A stretch of 64,000 nucleotides of DNA, taken from a virus. This document shows positions 1-7,917 of this stretch, one piece after another. Position numbers and translations under genes: made by a program. A model generated the notes under the pieces. The model ran no database searches. It worked only from the letters and a program-made list of their open reading frames with translations, and was not told where the DNA came from. The DNA lies in the IMG/VR virus record IMGVR_UViG_3300020595_000009, positions 104,883-168,882 of that record, one strand, 5' to 3'. Each line of letters starts with the position of its first letter. Position 1 is the stretch's first letter.

Positions 1-384
1 ACCTGATCCGTATAGCGGGTAGCCTGAAGACATCTGTTTATTGAACGCTCTTTTTACCACCTCGGTCCAGGTCGCAAACATCCTGTTAGTTTCTTCATCA
101 GATAAGCTTTTTTGAGAGGTAAAGAGGTATGTCTGTAGCTTAGTTGATCGCTTGTGGTGTTCTTGTAGTTCTTGGATATGTGTAGGCTGCAATTGTATTG
201 TTCCAGCCATTTTGACTGCCCACTCACAACGCACAGGTCCGCTAAGACCCCTCCAAACCTCCATCATATCATTTTCTGGAATTGTTCCGCCGGCTTCTAG
301 GATCTTGAACAAAGATCGCCTAATAGCGGAATCAGCTTGTACGAACTCTACTGAAGGGATAGTCACTTTGATCTTCATAGACAT
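1..384 (-). CDS. Hypothetical protein, C-terminus outside window
   Basis: The frame is open from an ATG at 384 to the window edge (128 codons, no stop seen). The start has a good Shine-Dalgarno (AAGGAG) and overlaps the preceding gene's stop as TAATG, so the two are probably translationally coupled. The product is soluble, begins MSMKIKVTIPSVEF and has a charged middle section. I do not recognise a family. Confidence 0.75.
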   Translation of the reverse strand, partial: MSMKIKVTIPSVEFVQADSAIRRSLFKILEAGGTIPENDMMEVWRGLSGPVRCEWAVKMAGTIQLQPTHIQELQEHHKRSTKLQTYLFTSQKSLSDEETNRMFATWTEVVKRAFNKQMSSGYPLYGSG

Positions 385-575
385 TATTCCACTCCTTTTC
401 CACTTGGCGCAAACCCCATTGGCCTAGTTTTCTCTTCAATCTCTGCGGCTGGTTGTTGCATTACAGAATAAATTAGTGTTTGTGCAGTTTTAGTTTGCAT
501 CGCCATTTGTACCACAACTTCTGCTACCATTTTGCCAGCTTGTTGTGAGAATCCGGACATAAAAGTTCTAAGCAT
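384..575 (-). CDS. Small hypothetical protein (63 aa)
   Basis: A GGAG Shine-Dalgarno lies just upstream of the ATG. The gene overlaps its upstream neighbour by 8 nt and its stop overlaps the next start, which is typical of this phage's packed operons. The product is helical, with a Gln/Ala/Met-rich core and no recognisable domain. Function unknown. Confidence 0.6.
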   Translation of the reverse strand: MLRTFMSGFSQQAGKMVAEVVVQMAMQTKTAQTLIYSVMQQPAAEIEEKTRPMGFAPSGKGVE

Positions 576-813
576 TGTTATACTCCCTTACATAAGTTGC
601 GTTACAAGTCTCCGTTCTTTGACCGTAAGGAGACTCAAGCCAATCAATAGTGCATTGACAAAAAATAAAGTTTGGATCTGTGTCTGAGATTTCTGATTTT
701 GAATTCTTATTTTCTATGTCTCTAATGTTTGTGAGTAAGCCATAGTAGTTTTTGTATGGTTGCCCATTCTTAGGGTTTTCTAAAGTAACCAGATTTCCAA
801 GTTTTAGTTTCAT
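568..813 (-). CDS. Small SH3-like 'VDW-type' protein (81 aa)
   Basis: I chose the ATG at 813 over the upstream TTG because GGA sits about 9 nt before it. The pattern is an N-terminal KLGNLV, then YYGLL, then a strand ending TIDWLES. This matches other small proteins here (3099-3296, 20389-20676, 20705-20905, 21014-21340) that share G-x-LV, (Y)G-x-V and (V/I)(D/H)W. An SH3-like beta-barrel is an inference. Function unknown. Confidence 0.65.
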   Translation of the reverse strand: MKLKLGNLVTLENPKNGQPYKNYYGLLTNIRDIENKNSKSEISDTDPNFIFCQCTIDWLESPYGQRTETCNATYVREYNNA

Positions 814-854
814 TGTTTTTTCCAAGAAGAAATAATTGATTATAGTGTTGTTTG

Positions 855-1340
855 TTATTCAGGCCATTTGAGTGCCGGGTAAACATTCTCCCAAGATCCA
901 TCTTCACACAAAACGTGTCTAAAGGGTAAGCAGTCATCCTCTACATACTGGCTCTCAATGAATGTTTCTTTTGGCTTACAAACTAAGGCAAGGAATTCTT
1001 GAAGTTGATCAACGGCTTCATAACATTCCTCTCCACAATAATCTTCCATTGTGATAGAATTATGTGCGTATACATTCAAATTACCAAAGAAGCATTCCAA
1101 AAATGTGGTAAAGCAATTTGAATAAACAGCATCAACAAACTCTGAATGAAGGTCTTTTTGAGTGGAGTCCTGCCAACCCCAACGAGGATACTTTGTTTCA
1201 TTCCTCGCTTCAAACAAGAAGTGCTCTCGTTCGTCAGCCGGCAGATCATACTCTTTCCAAAGTTCATCTGTTAATTTTCCAATGATCTTTTGATGATCTT
1301 CTTTGAGTTCAAATTCTACGTGCCAGTTCCATAACGACAT
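855..1340 (-). CDS. Hypothetical protein (161 aa)
   Basis: Starts at the ATG at 1340 behind AAAGGA; the longer frame upstream has no better signal. The protein is acidic and rich in Trp, Phe and Cys, with no membrane segment. It is the first gene after the intergenic element at 1434-1479 and probably starts the leftmost operon in the window. Family not recognised. Confidence 0.7.
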   Translation of the reverse strand: MSLWNWHVEFELKEDHQKIIGKLTDELWKEYDLPADEREHFLFEARNETKYPRWGWQDSTQKDLHSEFVDAVYSNCFTTFLECFFGNLNVYAHNSITMEDYCGEECYEAVDQLQEFLALVCKPKETFIESQYVEDDCLPFRHVLCEDGSWENVYPALKWPE

Positions 1341-1433
1341 TTTTTTCCTTTGTTGTTGAAGGAGGGTTTGTTTCAAGAGAGGGGGCCGAAAACCCCTCGG
1401 TGCGCAGCTTGGTGGGCTTTTGGGCGCTCATTA

Positions 1434-1479
1434 GTTAGACGATCGAGGCGAGGATCTTATCCACATAAAATCGAAAAAA
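1434..1479 (-). repeat. Intergenic element copy 1 (promoter-like, DnaA-box core)
   Basis: First of seven copies of a conserved intergenic sequence. In gene direction it reads T-tract, TGTGGATAAGATCC, then CTCGCCTCGATCGTCTAAC. The complement contains TTATCCACA (1457-1465), an exact match to the E. coli DnaA-box consensus, and two GATC sites 12 bp apart. It lies 94 nt upstream of the gene starting at 1340. The rest of the 1341-1508 gap shows no gene. Confidence 0.75.
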
Positions 1480-1508
1480 GTGACGCACCGGAGCGATTTG
1501 TTTCATTT

Positions 1509-1940
1509 TTACTCAAACTCCAAACTGTTTGTTTCACGGTTGTAAAAACAGTAGATGTTCTTTGCGAGCCATAGATCCACAATGGTTTCCGGATCGACTT
1601 CTCCGTGGTTTAGCCACCACGCTTTGGTTCCGTTGGAATACTCAACAGCCGGGCCATCTTCACGGTGAAGATTGCCGTTTAGATACCAATGTTTGTCTCC
1701 GTTGGCATACTCACAAGCCGGGCCATCTTCACGGTGAAGCTTGCCGTTTAGGAACCATTCTTTTTCTCCGTCGAGCCACTCAAAAGCCGGACCATCTTCA
1801 CGGTGACGCTTTCCGTTTAGGAACCATTCTTTGGATCCGTCGGCACACTCTAGAGCCGGGCCATCTTCACGGTGGCGCTTTCCGTTTAGCCGCCATTCTT
1901 TGGTTCCGTTGGCATAAATTTTACATTCAGGTTTATTCAT
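1509..1940 (-). CDS. MORN-like 22-aa repeat protein A (143 aa)
   Basis: Four repeats of about 22 residues built on HREDGPA...NG.K.W.LNGK, a MORN_2-like pattern. They are preceded by MNKPECK and followed by a conserved tail, VDPETIVDLWLAKNIYCFYN. It is the last of four tandem paralogues (to 3102), with a fifth at 18173-18568. Its Shine-Dalgarno GGAG lies inside the 3' end of the upstream paralogue, in the codons for the conserved LEFE terminus. Role unknown; such repeats often act as binding scaffolds. Confidence 0.8.
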   Translation of the reverse strand: MNKPECKIYANGTKEWRLNGKRHREDGPALECADGSKEWFLNGKRHREDGPAFEWLDGEKEWFLNGKLHREDGPACEYANGDKHWYLNGNLHREDGPAVEYSNGTKAWWLNHGEVDPETIVDLWLAKNIYCFYNRETNSLEFE

Positions 1941-1942
1941 CT

Positions 1943-2236
1943 TTACTCAAACTCCAAACTGTTTGTTTCACGGTTGTAAAAACAGTAGATGTTCTTTGCG
2001 AGCCATAGATCCACAATAGTTTCCGGATCGGCTTTTTTGTTGTTTAGGAACCACCATTTGTTTCCGTTGGCATACTCAATTGCAGGGCCATCTTCACGGT
2101 GAAGCTTGTCGTTTAGGAACCACGCTTTGTTTCCGCTGGCCAACTCAACAGCCGGGCCATCTTCACGGTGAAGCTTGCCGTTTAGATACCATTCTTTGGC
2201 TCCGTTGGCATAAGTTTTACATTCAGGTTTATTCAT
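1943..2236 (-). CDS. MORN-like 22-aa repeat protein B (97 aa)
   Basis: Shortest member of the tandem family, with two HREDGPA repeat units and the same N-terminus (MNKPECK) and C-terminal tail (ADPETIVDLWLAKNIYCF). Its few repeats beside the 4-5 of its neighbours imply gain or loss of 66-bp DNA units. It is translated from a GGAG embedded at the end of the gene before it. Confidence 0.8.
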   Translation of the reverse strand: MNKPECKTYANGAKEWYLNGKLHREDGPAVELASGNKAWFLNDKLHREDGPAIEYANGNKWWFLNNKKADPETIVDLWLAKNIYCFYNRETNSLEFE

Positions 2237-2737
2237 TTACTCAAACTCCAAACTGTTTGTTTCAACGTTGTAAAAGCAGTAGATGTTTTTTGCGAGCCAT
2301 AGATCCACAATGGTTTCCGGATCGGCTTCTTTGTTGTTTACGTACCATTCTTTGGTTCCGTTGGTATCCTCACAAGCCGGACCATCTTCACGGTGGCGCT
2401 TTCCGTTTAGATACCATTCTTTGTGTCCGTTGGTCCTCTCAACAGCCGGGCCATCTTCACGGTGGCGCTTTCCGTTTAGATGCCACTCTTTGGCTCCGCT
2501 GGCATACTCAACAGCCGGGCCATCTTCACGGTGAAGCTTGCCGTTTAGCCGCCATTCTTTGTATCCGTTGGCCCTCTCAACAGCAGGACCATCTTCACGG
2601 TGAAGCTTGCCGTTTAGATACCATTCTTTGTTTCCGTTGGCCAACTCAACAGCCGGGCCATCTTCACGGTGAAGCTTGCCGTTTAGATACCATTCTTTGG
2701 TTCCGTTGGCATAAGTTTTACATTCAGGTTTATTCAT
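2237..2737 (-). CDS. MORN-like 22-aa repeat protein C (166 aa)
   Basis: Longest paralogue of the array, with five HREDGPA units of near-identical DNA, then ADPETIVDLWLAKNIYCF. The near-identity of the 66-bp units within and between the four genes suggests recent expansion or ongoing recombination. Function not known. Confidence 0.8.
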   Translation of the reverse strand: MNKPECKTYANGTKEWYLNGKLHREDGPAVELANGNKEWYLNGKLHREDGPAVERANGYKEWRLNGKLHREDGPAVEYASGAKEWHLNGKRHREDGPAVERTNGHKEWYLNGKRHREDGPACEDTNGTKEWYVNNKEADPETIVDLWLAKNIYCFYNVETNSLEFE

Positions 2738-2739
2738 CT

Positions 2740-3102
2740 TTACTCAAACTCCAAACTGTTTGTTTCACGGTTGTAAAAGCAGTAGATGTTTTTTGCGAGC
2801 CATAGATCCACAATAGTTTCCGGATCGACTTTTTTGTTGTTTAGATACCACCCTTTGCGCCCGTTGGCATACTCAACAGCCGGACCATCTTCACGGTGAC
2901 GCTTACCGTTTAGATACCACAATTTGGCTCCGTTGGCCCACTCACAAGCCGGACCATCTTCACGGTGGCGCTTTCCGTTTAGCCACCATTCTTTGGTTCC
3001 GTTGGGATACTCACAAGCAGGGCCATCTTCACGGTGATGCTTTCCGTTTAGATACCACTCTTTGTCTCCGTTGGGATAAGTTTTACATTCAGGTTTATTC
3101 AT
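2740..3102 (-). CDS. MORN-like 22-aa repeat protein D (120 aa)
   Basis: Three HREDGPA units and the shared tail. I place the start at 3102, because MNKPECK is the conserved N-terminus of the family and this ATG overlaps the upstream stop as ATGA. The longer frame to 3174 only reads through the neighbour. It is the first of the four tandem paralogues in gene order. Confidence 0.8.
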   Translation of the reverse strand: MNKPECKTYPNGDKEWYLNGKHHREDGPACEYPNGTKEWWLNGKRHREDGPACEWANGAKLWYLNGKRHREDGPAVEYANGRKGWYLNNKKVDPETIVDLWLAKNIYCFYNRETNSLEFE

Positions 3103-3296
3103 TTTATTTCTCTTAGCAAAGCTTTGGATATATAAGGTATGTATCTCACTTCCGTCCAAGGTAGTATGATCCAATCAACACTATAATGATCTGAATCGAT
3201 TATTTTATCTACCAGCCCCATTCCATAGTACTTACTTGGTCCATTTCGATAGGCAAGTGGTAAGGAGCACATTTCTACTAAGTCACCAATTTTCAT
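3099..3296 (-). CDS. Small SH3-like 'VDW-type' protein (65 aa)
   Basis: Begins MKIGDLVEM, then YYGMGLVDKI and HYSVDWIILPW. This is the same order of short motifs as in the proteins at 568, 20389 and 20705. It is the first gene after terminator 3375-3410 and element copy 2, and is coupled to the MORN-like array by an ATGA overlap. A small beta-barrel is inferred. Confidence 0.7.
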   Translation of the reverse strand: MKIGDLVEMCSLPLAYRNGPSKYYGMGLVDKIIDSDHYSVDWIILPWTEVRYIPYISKALLREIK

Positions 3297-3334
3297 TTTT
3301 CATCGTCGGGGGAGTAAGATCGGGGGGCTCGCTA

Positions 3335-3380
3335 GTTAGACGATCGAGGCGAGGATCTTATCCACATAAAGACGAAAAAA
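3335..3380 (-). repeat. Intergenic element copy 2
   Basis: T-tract, TGTGGATAAGATCC core and CTCGATCGTCTAAC, 39 nt upstream of the start at 3296. Its T-tract is also the T-run of the terminator at 3375-3410, so a terminator and a promoter-like element are fused here. The complement holds TTATCCACA and two GATC sites. Confidence 0.75.
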
Positions 3381-3410
3381 CCCCGCTGATCTTTCAACCA
3401 GCGGGGTTTT
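3375..3410 (-). terminator. Rho-independent terminator
   Basis: In gene direction: stem CCCCGCTG with its complement CAGCGGGG, then TTTTTT. It lies about 80 nt after the stop of the lipoprotein gene (3488) and ends that operon. Confidence 0.85.
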
Positions 3411-3487
3411 GCATTATAGCCGAAGAAGCTTCAGCAATGAATAAGCAAACTGTAAAAAGGATTCACGATCCCAATACAGCATCTTTA

Positions 3488-3865
3488 TTACTCATCAGAA
3501 TCAGATCCATCATCATCCTCTACATCGGTTTCATCAGTATCAGATCCGTCATCACTATCAGACGACGAACCGGAGTCATCCTCTACATCAGTTTCATCAG
3601 TATCGACTACTGTGTCTCCAACGGTATCTTCCGCCGAATCGGTTACTGCGTCCTCAACACTGTCTTCAACAGTATCGGCTACTGTATCCTCAACGGTATC
3701 TTCAACAGTGTCGGTTTCAGGCACATCTCCTGATCCTTCAGCGTCGCTAATAACATCAGCAGCGCCAGTGTCATCAGTTGGGGGTGTTTCTTCCTCTTCC
3801 GAGCATCCCATAATAAGGATTGTTCCAAGAGCAAGAGCGATTGTTTGATACATAATGTTTTTCAT
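3488..3865 (-). CDS. Acidic Thr/Asp/Ser-rich lipoprotein (125 aa)
   Basis: The N-terminus is a lipoprotein signal: Met-Lys start, hydrophobic stretch, lipobox LIMGC with Cys about residue 21. The mature part is almost entirely Asp, Glu, Thr, Ser and Val, with repeats of DTVEDTV and DETDVEDD, so it is strongly acidic and likely disordered. A phage-encoded lipoprotein could act at the host surface, for example in superinfection exclusion; that is inference. Asp/Thr-rich lipoprotein linkers are common in deltaproteobacterial lineages, a weak host hint. Shine-Dalgarno AAAGGAG. Confidence 0.8.
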   Translation of the reverse strand: MKNIMYQTIALALGTILIMGCSEEEETPPTDDTGAADVISDAEGSGDVPETDTVEDTVEDTVADTVEDSVEDAVTDSAEDTVGDTVVDTDETDVEDDSGSSSDSDDGSDTDETDVEDDDGSDSDE

Positions 3866-3889
3866 TTTTTCTCCTTTGTTAGTATCGGT

Positions 3890-4114
3890 TTATTCTTCTT
3901 CTGATCCAACTGGATCATCTTCCACAACTCGTGAAAGAATTTCTAGGCCGGCTTCAGCATTTGCGACATCATTGATAAAATCTACTATGTCATCAACAAT
4001 GTCTGTGTGGCTTCCAACTCCAACAGGGCTGGATAAGCAAACTTGTAGATTTGCTAGCGCTCGTGTTCGCACTGCCTCAAAATGTGCAACTGCTGCCGTT
4101 TGTAAGGGGTTCAT
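3890..4114 (-). CDS. Small hypothetical protein (74 aa)
   Basis: First gene downstream of the sigma-70 promoter at 4147-4174, with the lipoprotein gene next. It is a helical, acidic protein with a region DIVDDIVDFINDVAN. No family recognised. Confidence 0.7.
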   Translation of the reverse strand: MNPLQTAAVAHFEAVRTRALANLQVCLSSPVGVGSHTDIVDDIVDFINDVANAEAGLEILSRVVEDDPVGSEEE

Positions 4115-4146
4115 AGTACAACTCTCCGTGTTTCAAGTGTTATACT

Positions 4147-4174
4147 ATTATACTGTATTCTGAGCGAAAGTCAA
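4147..4174 (-). promoter_or_regulatory. Sigma-70 promoter
   Basis: Reading in gene direction: TTGACT (4174-4169), 16-nt spacer, TATAAT (4152-4147). It lies in the gap before the gene starting at 4114 and would drive 3890-4114 and the lipoprotein. Confidence 0.8.
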
Positions 4175-4188
4175 GCGTTTTGTTTTAT

Positions 4189-4608
4189 TTATTTCTTGTT
4201 CTGCCACTCATAAGAAACGCTGTCTTTTGTTATTGGACCACCAGCAGCCCAAGTCATACACGATCTCGCACTGTGGCATTTGAAAGAATGCATCCAACAA
4301 TAACCTAAATGGCCTTCTTTATCTTCAACAGGCTCTGAGGTTGGTCCAGGCATACATTCTAACATTCTTTGTGAGATGTCAAATGCAACACAGTTCCCAC
4401 AAAGGCTTTCTTTTGCCACCTCTTCTGTTGTGTTCCAATGATCAGCAAGTCCTTTCCAATATTCTTTATCTTCAAGGTTTAGCGGACCATACTTGATATA
4501 GTCTGCCTTGATCGCAGCGTTTCTGTTTTTTGTGTTTAGTTCTAAGTCCTGTGTTGGCTCAGGACAAGATAGAGCTGCTTTATTGTTCTTGATTGTTATC
4601 TTGATCAT
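4189..4608 (-). CDS. Cys-rich conserved phage protein (139 aa)
   Basis: The C-terminal two thirds carry ordered cysteines: CGNC, then ECMPG, GYCWMHSFKCHSARSC and a final WAAGGPI. This pattern suggests a metal or Fe-S site. I recall similar proteins in marine T4-like phages, but no function. It overlaps the stop of the nuclease-like gene at 4580 by 29 nt. Confidence 0.7.
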   Translation of the reverse strand: MIKITIKNNKAALSCPEPTQDLELNTKNRNAAIKADYIKYGPLNLEDKEYWKGLADHWNTTEEVAKESLCGNCVAFDISQRMLECMPGPTSEPVEDKEGHLGYCWMHSFKCHSARSCMTWAAGGPITKDSVSYEWQNKK

Positions 4609-5407
4609 TTTGTTCTATCTCTTTGGTCGCAAGCATTTTCCTTACGCTCTCTGGATCGTCTAGTGTATAAGGCGATGATCCTTTAAATTGTAACCTTCCC
4701 TGTACACGAATTCCCGCACCAACGACACTTGTTCCATCTTTTCTTGTTTTCGATCCAGATCTTCCAGGTCGAAGCTCAATATTGATATCACCTTCTAGTT
4801 TTGGAACTGGCAAATTTGCTGGATTTTCACCAAGGTAGAAAAGGCCAGATCCGCCAATTTGGATATAGTCAATTCCTTTTTTCTTATAGTGGTTGGTGAT
4901 GAACCTTGTTGTTCTCTTGATCTTTACGTTCAAAGGCTTAAGCAAACCAAGAGCCACTGCTTCAACCCATTTATCTTTTTCTATTGTTGCCGGGAGCTTG
5001 CTAACGCCGACAAACTCTAAAAACTTATCTAGATCCGGAATGATTGGTGTTAAAGATTCCTCCATGATGTCGATTGTATCTTCTTCAACAGATTTGCAAA
5101 CAATATCAAAGTACTTTCCGCCCTCTGTCCGATCGGGATAATAACGCAGTGATGTTCCGCCCATCTGCGCATCTTTATCAAGTTTTACTTCAATTTTGTA
5201 GATCTGATCTCCTATCTTGATGTCCGCATCGGCAGCAGCAGCAGATGCCCCTGCTCCTGATGTGATATCTCCCGAAGCGCCTACCGCATTCAAAGCTGCA
5301 ATGACTTCATTCTCGTACTCAAAGCCTCTTTGGTTTGAAGACTCTTCGATTGTGCCTTCGTTGATAAAGCCTCTCCAGTTTTCCATTATAAGTTTATGGT
5401 GCTTCAT
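4580..5407 (-). CDS. PD-(D/E)XK nuclease-like protein (275 aa)
   Basis: N-terminal helix FEYENEVIAAL is followed by ADIKIGDQIYKIEVKLD, the order expected for a PD-(D/E)XK core (Asp, then ExK). The C-terminal half has GIDYIQIGGSGLFYLG, which matches DDLIQINGLGLYKL in the protein at 11180-11980, so the two are paralogues. The N-terminus MENWRGFINE (from residue 8) is like late proteins of related phages and could be the true start. Role in DNA processing is inferred. Confidence 0.7.
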   Translation of the reverse strand: MKHHKLIMENWRGFINEGTIEESSNQRGFEYENEVIAALNAVGASGDITSGAGASAAAADADIKIGDQIYKIEVKLDKDAQMGGTSLRYYPDRTEGGKYFDIVCKSVEEDTIDIMEESLTPIIPDLDKFLEFVGVSKLPATIEKDKWVEAVALGLLKPLNVKIKRTTRFITNHYKKKGIDYIQIGGSGLFYLGENPANLPVPKLEGDINIELRPGRSGSKTRKDGTSVVGAGIRVQGRLQFKGSSPYTLDDPESVRKMLATKEIEQNDQDNNQEQ

Positions 5408-5485
5408 ACTGTAAATAGTTCCTTTTGCTTGTTTATTCGGGTCTGCGAAACGATTAGTGAATTTGGCTGCTCGCCGGCCTCATAA

Positions 5486-5531
5486 GTTAGACGATCGAGG
5501 CGAGGATCTTATCCACATAAAAATGAAAAAA
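5486..5531 (-). repeat. Intergenic element copy 3
   Basis: Same core and flanks as copies 1 and 2 (TGTGGATAAGATCC, two GATC sites, complement TTATCCACA), 79 nt upstream of the gene starting at 5407. The 5408-5559 gap holds only this element. Confidence 0.75.
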
Positions 5532-5559
5532 CGCCGGGGGGAGTGCGTTTTGTTTCAAA

Positions 5560-6153
5560 CTAGCTACCACCAAATCCAGGGGGTGCTGATTTTGAGCGGG
5601 TTTGTTTTGGCTTTTTGTTATAAGGTGCGCCAGCGGGTTGTGGCCCAGTCGTAAGATACTTATTTCGTTTCTTTACATAGCCTTTCTGTATTTTCTTTTG
5701 ATAGGCTTCTAGCTCTTGTAGCACTAGTTTCCTTATCAAGATCTTAATAGCCGGCTCTTTTTTGCTTTCCCTCAAGAACATTGTTGGCAACTCAATTTTT
5801 GCTTTCTTGTCCTTTATTGCTTTGTGTTCATGAGGATCATCATCATAGTGCCTTATAACGTTCAAGTCAAGAAGAGTTTTCACTTTATCTTCGCCGTTAG
5901 TAAAATAAACGTCCTCAATACTTAGATCGTAGGCAATCTCAAACAAATCTTCATTATCACGACCAAAGGCTGGTTTTGGACCGTATCGTGAAGTTACAAT
6001 AACAACCTTATTACCAGCATTGCGCTCTTTTTTGATAAGGTCTGCTGTTATTGGGTCTAAACCTACCGGAACATCCATTCCTTCTTCTTCATCCCATTCA
6101 TTTTTTAGGATTGTGCTATCAAAGTCAAAGCTTACAGTCGGTTGGTCTTTCAT
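5560..6153 (-). CDS. HAD-superfamily phosphatase with basic C-terminal tail (197 aa)
   Basis: HAD motifs are in order: SFDFDSTIL (motif I, nucleophile Asp, residues about 8-16), VVIVTSR (motif II), a Lys in EDKVKTL and HYDDDPHE (motif IV). The last 60 residues are basic and Gly/Pro-rich. Phage HAD proteins of this size act on nucleotides or nucleic-acid 3' phosphates; the substrate cannot be told here. Confidence 0.8.
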   Translation of the reverse strand: MKDQPTVSFDFDSTILKNEWDEEEGMDVPVGLDPITADLIKKERNAGNKVVIVTSRYGPKPAFGRDNEDLFEIAYDLSIEDVYFTNGEDKVKTLLDLNVIRHYDDDPHEHKAIKDKKAKIELPTMFLRESKKEPAIKILIRKLVLQELEAYQKKIQKGYVKKRNKYLTTGPQPAGAPYNKKPKQTRSKSAPPGFGGS

Positions 6154-6164
6154 TTTGCTTTCCT

Positions 6165-6806
6165 TTAGTAAGTTCGGATTGGTTTGAGTGTTTCTCTTTT
6201 AAAGTCTAGCTCGATCAAACCTTGGATCTTTGGATGAGAACAGCCTCCGTCAGAAGACCTTCCGAACGCTGCCCCTTTTATTTGTTGCATTTTCTTTACA
6301 GGAGAAGCGCCAGGGGTGAATTTGATTTTGATTAGGGTCTTCTCCCTTGCTACTCCTTTTTGTAGCTTGAAGTCCTGCCCTGGGATGATAGAAACAACTG
6401 TTACATCCTTGATCGAACGAAGGTCATTGACAATCTCTGACTTGTTTCTGTTTCGATCTGTAACCATTCTTACCACAACTTCGTAAATATATCCTTTTGT
6501 TGAGCCTTTTGCTTCTTGGATTGCTTTTTGTGAAGGGTTTTCTGTGATTTCAACAACCAAATCACCGTGACCTTTGATGGTTCGGTGAAATTCTTCTTTA
6601 GGGATAAACAGTTGATCGCCTTCATTGAGCGCAACAGGAAGCTCATCGTCGTACTGGAACTTCCAACCATTTGCCTCAATAACCTCAACCAAGCGACTTT
6701 CTTTATCACGGTGCCATTCTAGATCGTTTTTATCGATAGTGGCATGCTCGAAAAGTCGAATGCGCTTATTTTCAGAAATTATCTTATCTTTATAGGGCTT
6801 GCTCAT
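6165..6806 (-). CDS. Cupin-domain protein (213 aa)
   Basis: Residues about 30-90 look like a cupin barrel: LEWHRDKESRLVEVIEA, ALNEGDQLFIPKEEFHRT and GDLVVEI. The His/Glu spacing suits metal binding. The C-terminal 110 residues (VVVRMVTDRNRNKSEIVNDL onward) have an alternating beta-alpha pattern, perhaps ferredoxin-like. It sits 11 nt after the cysteine-rich late gene. Function unknown. Confidence 0.6.
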   Translation of the reverse strand: MSKPYKDKIISENKRIRLFEHATIDKNDLEWHRDKESRLVEVIEANGWKFQYDDELPVALNEGDQLFIPKEEFHRTIKGHGDLVVEITENPSQKAIQEAKGSTKGYIYEVVVRMVTDRNRNKSEIVNDLRSIKDVTVVSIIPGQDFKLQKGVAREKTLIKIKFTPGASPVKKMQQIKGAAFGRSSDGGCSHPKIQGLIELDFKRETLKPIRTY

Positions 6807-6825
6807 TTTAGTTTCCTTTTATTTC

Positions 6826-7914
6826 TTACCAGTATGTTCCCGAAACGTTTTTGCCAAAGTGCCTATGACTCCGGCACGACCAATATCCCGGAGATGTTTT
6901 GTCTTTCTTCTCAGCACATTTATGTCTAGCAGCAAAAGACTTTCTAGCTTCTGGGTCATTCCAGTTAGATTTCATATCAGGAGAACCGTATGATACTTTC
7001 TTGACGTTTCCTGTTTTTGGATTCCTTACATAAACATAGTATTTTTTTGAGCCGCCTTTCTTTGGCTTCCCTAATTCTACTTCCTTGCCTTTATAATCGG
7101 CTTCGTCTAACTCTTGTTCTTCGAGCATCGGTATACCAAGCGGGACTTCTTGCCCTTCGTATACACCAACGTCACCTAAATCACTCTCCAGAATGTCCTT
7201 CTCTTCCTCTGTGAGGGCTTCATACAGTCCAAGGGAGTATAGGTTGCGGGCTTCTTTCATAAGGCTCATAAAGCCCTCTGAGAGCGGTCTATAGACAACC
7301 TCTGTTAGGGGTATTTTGTTATCTATGTGGTATTGCAATCCTTCTGAGATGTTTGTTGACTCAAGAAGTTGCATTACCTCTAATAAGATTTGTTCTTCTA
7401 TGTTTTCCATTGATTCATTCTTCTTCTTTGCCTTCTTTCCCCAGTTCCCTTTGTCCTTACATGCAGCCTTTGTGGGGCGGCAAGCAGGGTATTTAGATCT
7501 TTTCTCACCTTCTTGGCGACCGCAACTCTTATAACCTGTGATCTTACCGTCTTTCCTGATCGGGGCATTACAGTCAACCCAACCGCCTTTTTTGCCTGGG
7601 GCACCCTTTCGGCCAAACCAATCTCGAAGTGAAGTTTCTGATGAAGGCTTTTTGGTTAGTTTTCTTTTCTTTTCGTCAAGCGGTTCATCTTCTTCTTCGG
7701 CCAAGATCTCTAAAAGTTCTTCTTCGGAAAGCTCTGCTAACTCTTCTTCTTTGAGGCCTTTCCAGATCTTCCCCTTGCGGCATCTTACAACAGCACCGGA
7801 AGCATAAGCAGAAGGCCAAACATCGTATTTACGCTTTGCGATACGAGTGCAGCGGTCTTCTTTCTTTTCTTCTATGATTTCCTCAATAAGAGAAATAAGA
7901 TCTTGTTCAGTCAT
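6826..7914 (-). CDS. Lys/Cys-rich multi-module late protein (362 aa)
   Basis: Three Cys/aromatic modules are linked by acidic stretches: RCTRIAKRKYDVWPSAYASG near residue 22, RDWFGRKGAPGKKGGWVDC with later CGRQEGE and CRPTKAACK, and a C-terminal module YVYVRNPKTGNVKKVSYG ending RHKCAEKKDKTSPGYWSC. I recall the modules as conserved in marine T4-like phage virion proteins (DUF5872-like). It follows the gene at 7918 by 3 nt in a late operon. DNA binding or packing is a guess. Confidence 0.65.
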   Translation of the reverse strand: MTEQDLISLIEEIIEEKKEDRCTRIAKRKYDVWPSAYASGAVVRCRKGKIWKGLKEEELAELSEEELLEILAEEEDEPLDEKKRKLTKKPSSETSLRDWFGRKGAPGKKGGWVDCNAPIRKDGKITGYKSCGRQEGEKRSKYPACRPTKAACKDKGNWGKKAKKKNESMENIEEQILLEVMQLLESTNISEGLQYHIDNKIPLTEVVYRPLSEGFMSLMKEARNLYSLGLYEALTEEEKDILESDLGDVGVYEGQEVPLGIPMLEEQELDEADYKGKEVELGKPKKGGSKKYYVYVRNPKTGNVKKVSYGSPDMKSNWNDPEARKSFAARHKCAEKKDKTSPGYWSCRSHRHFGKNVSGTYW

Positions 7915-7917
7915 TTA

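Noticed and set aside
2080-2805. Long plus-strand frame of about 240 codons
   Set aside because: It is the antisense of the MORN-like repeat genes; its repeats simply mirror theirs and there is no Shine-Dalgarno.
1509-3102. Regular DNA repeats as a CRISPR array
   Set aside because: The 66-bp units are coding, contiguous and lack unique spacers; they translate into a clear protein repeat.
5412-5419. An additional ACTATTTA motif before the gene at 5407
   Set aside because: It lies only 5 nt from the start codon, which would leave almost no leader. Not counted as a promoter.
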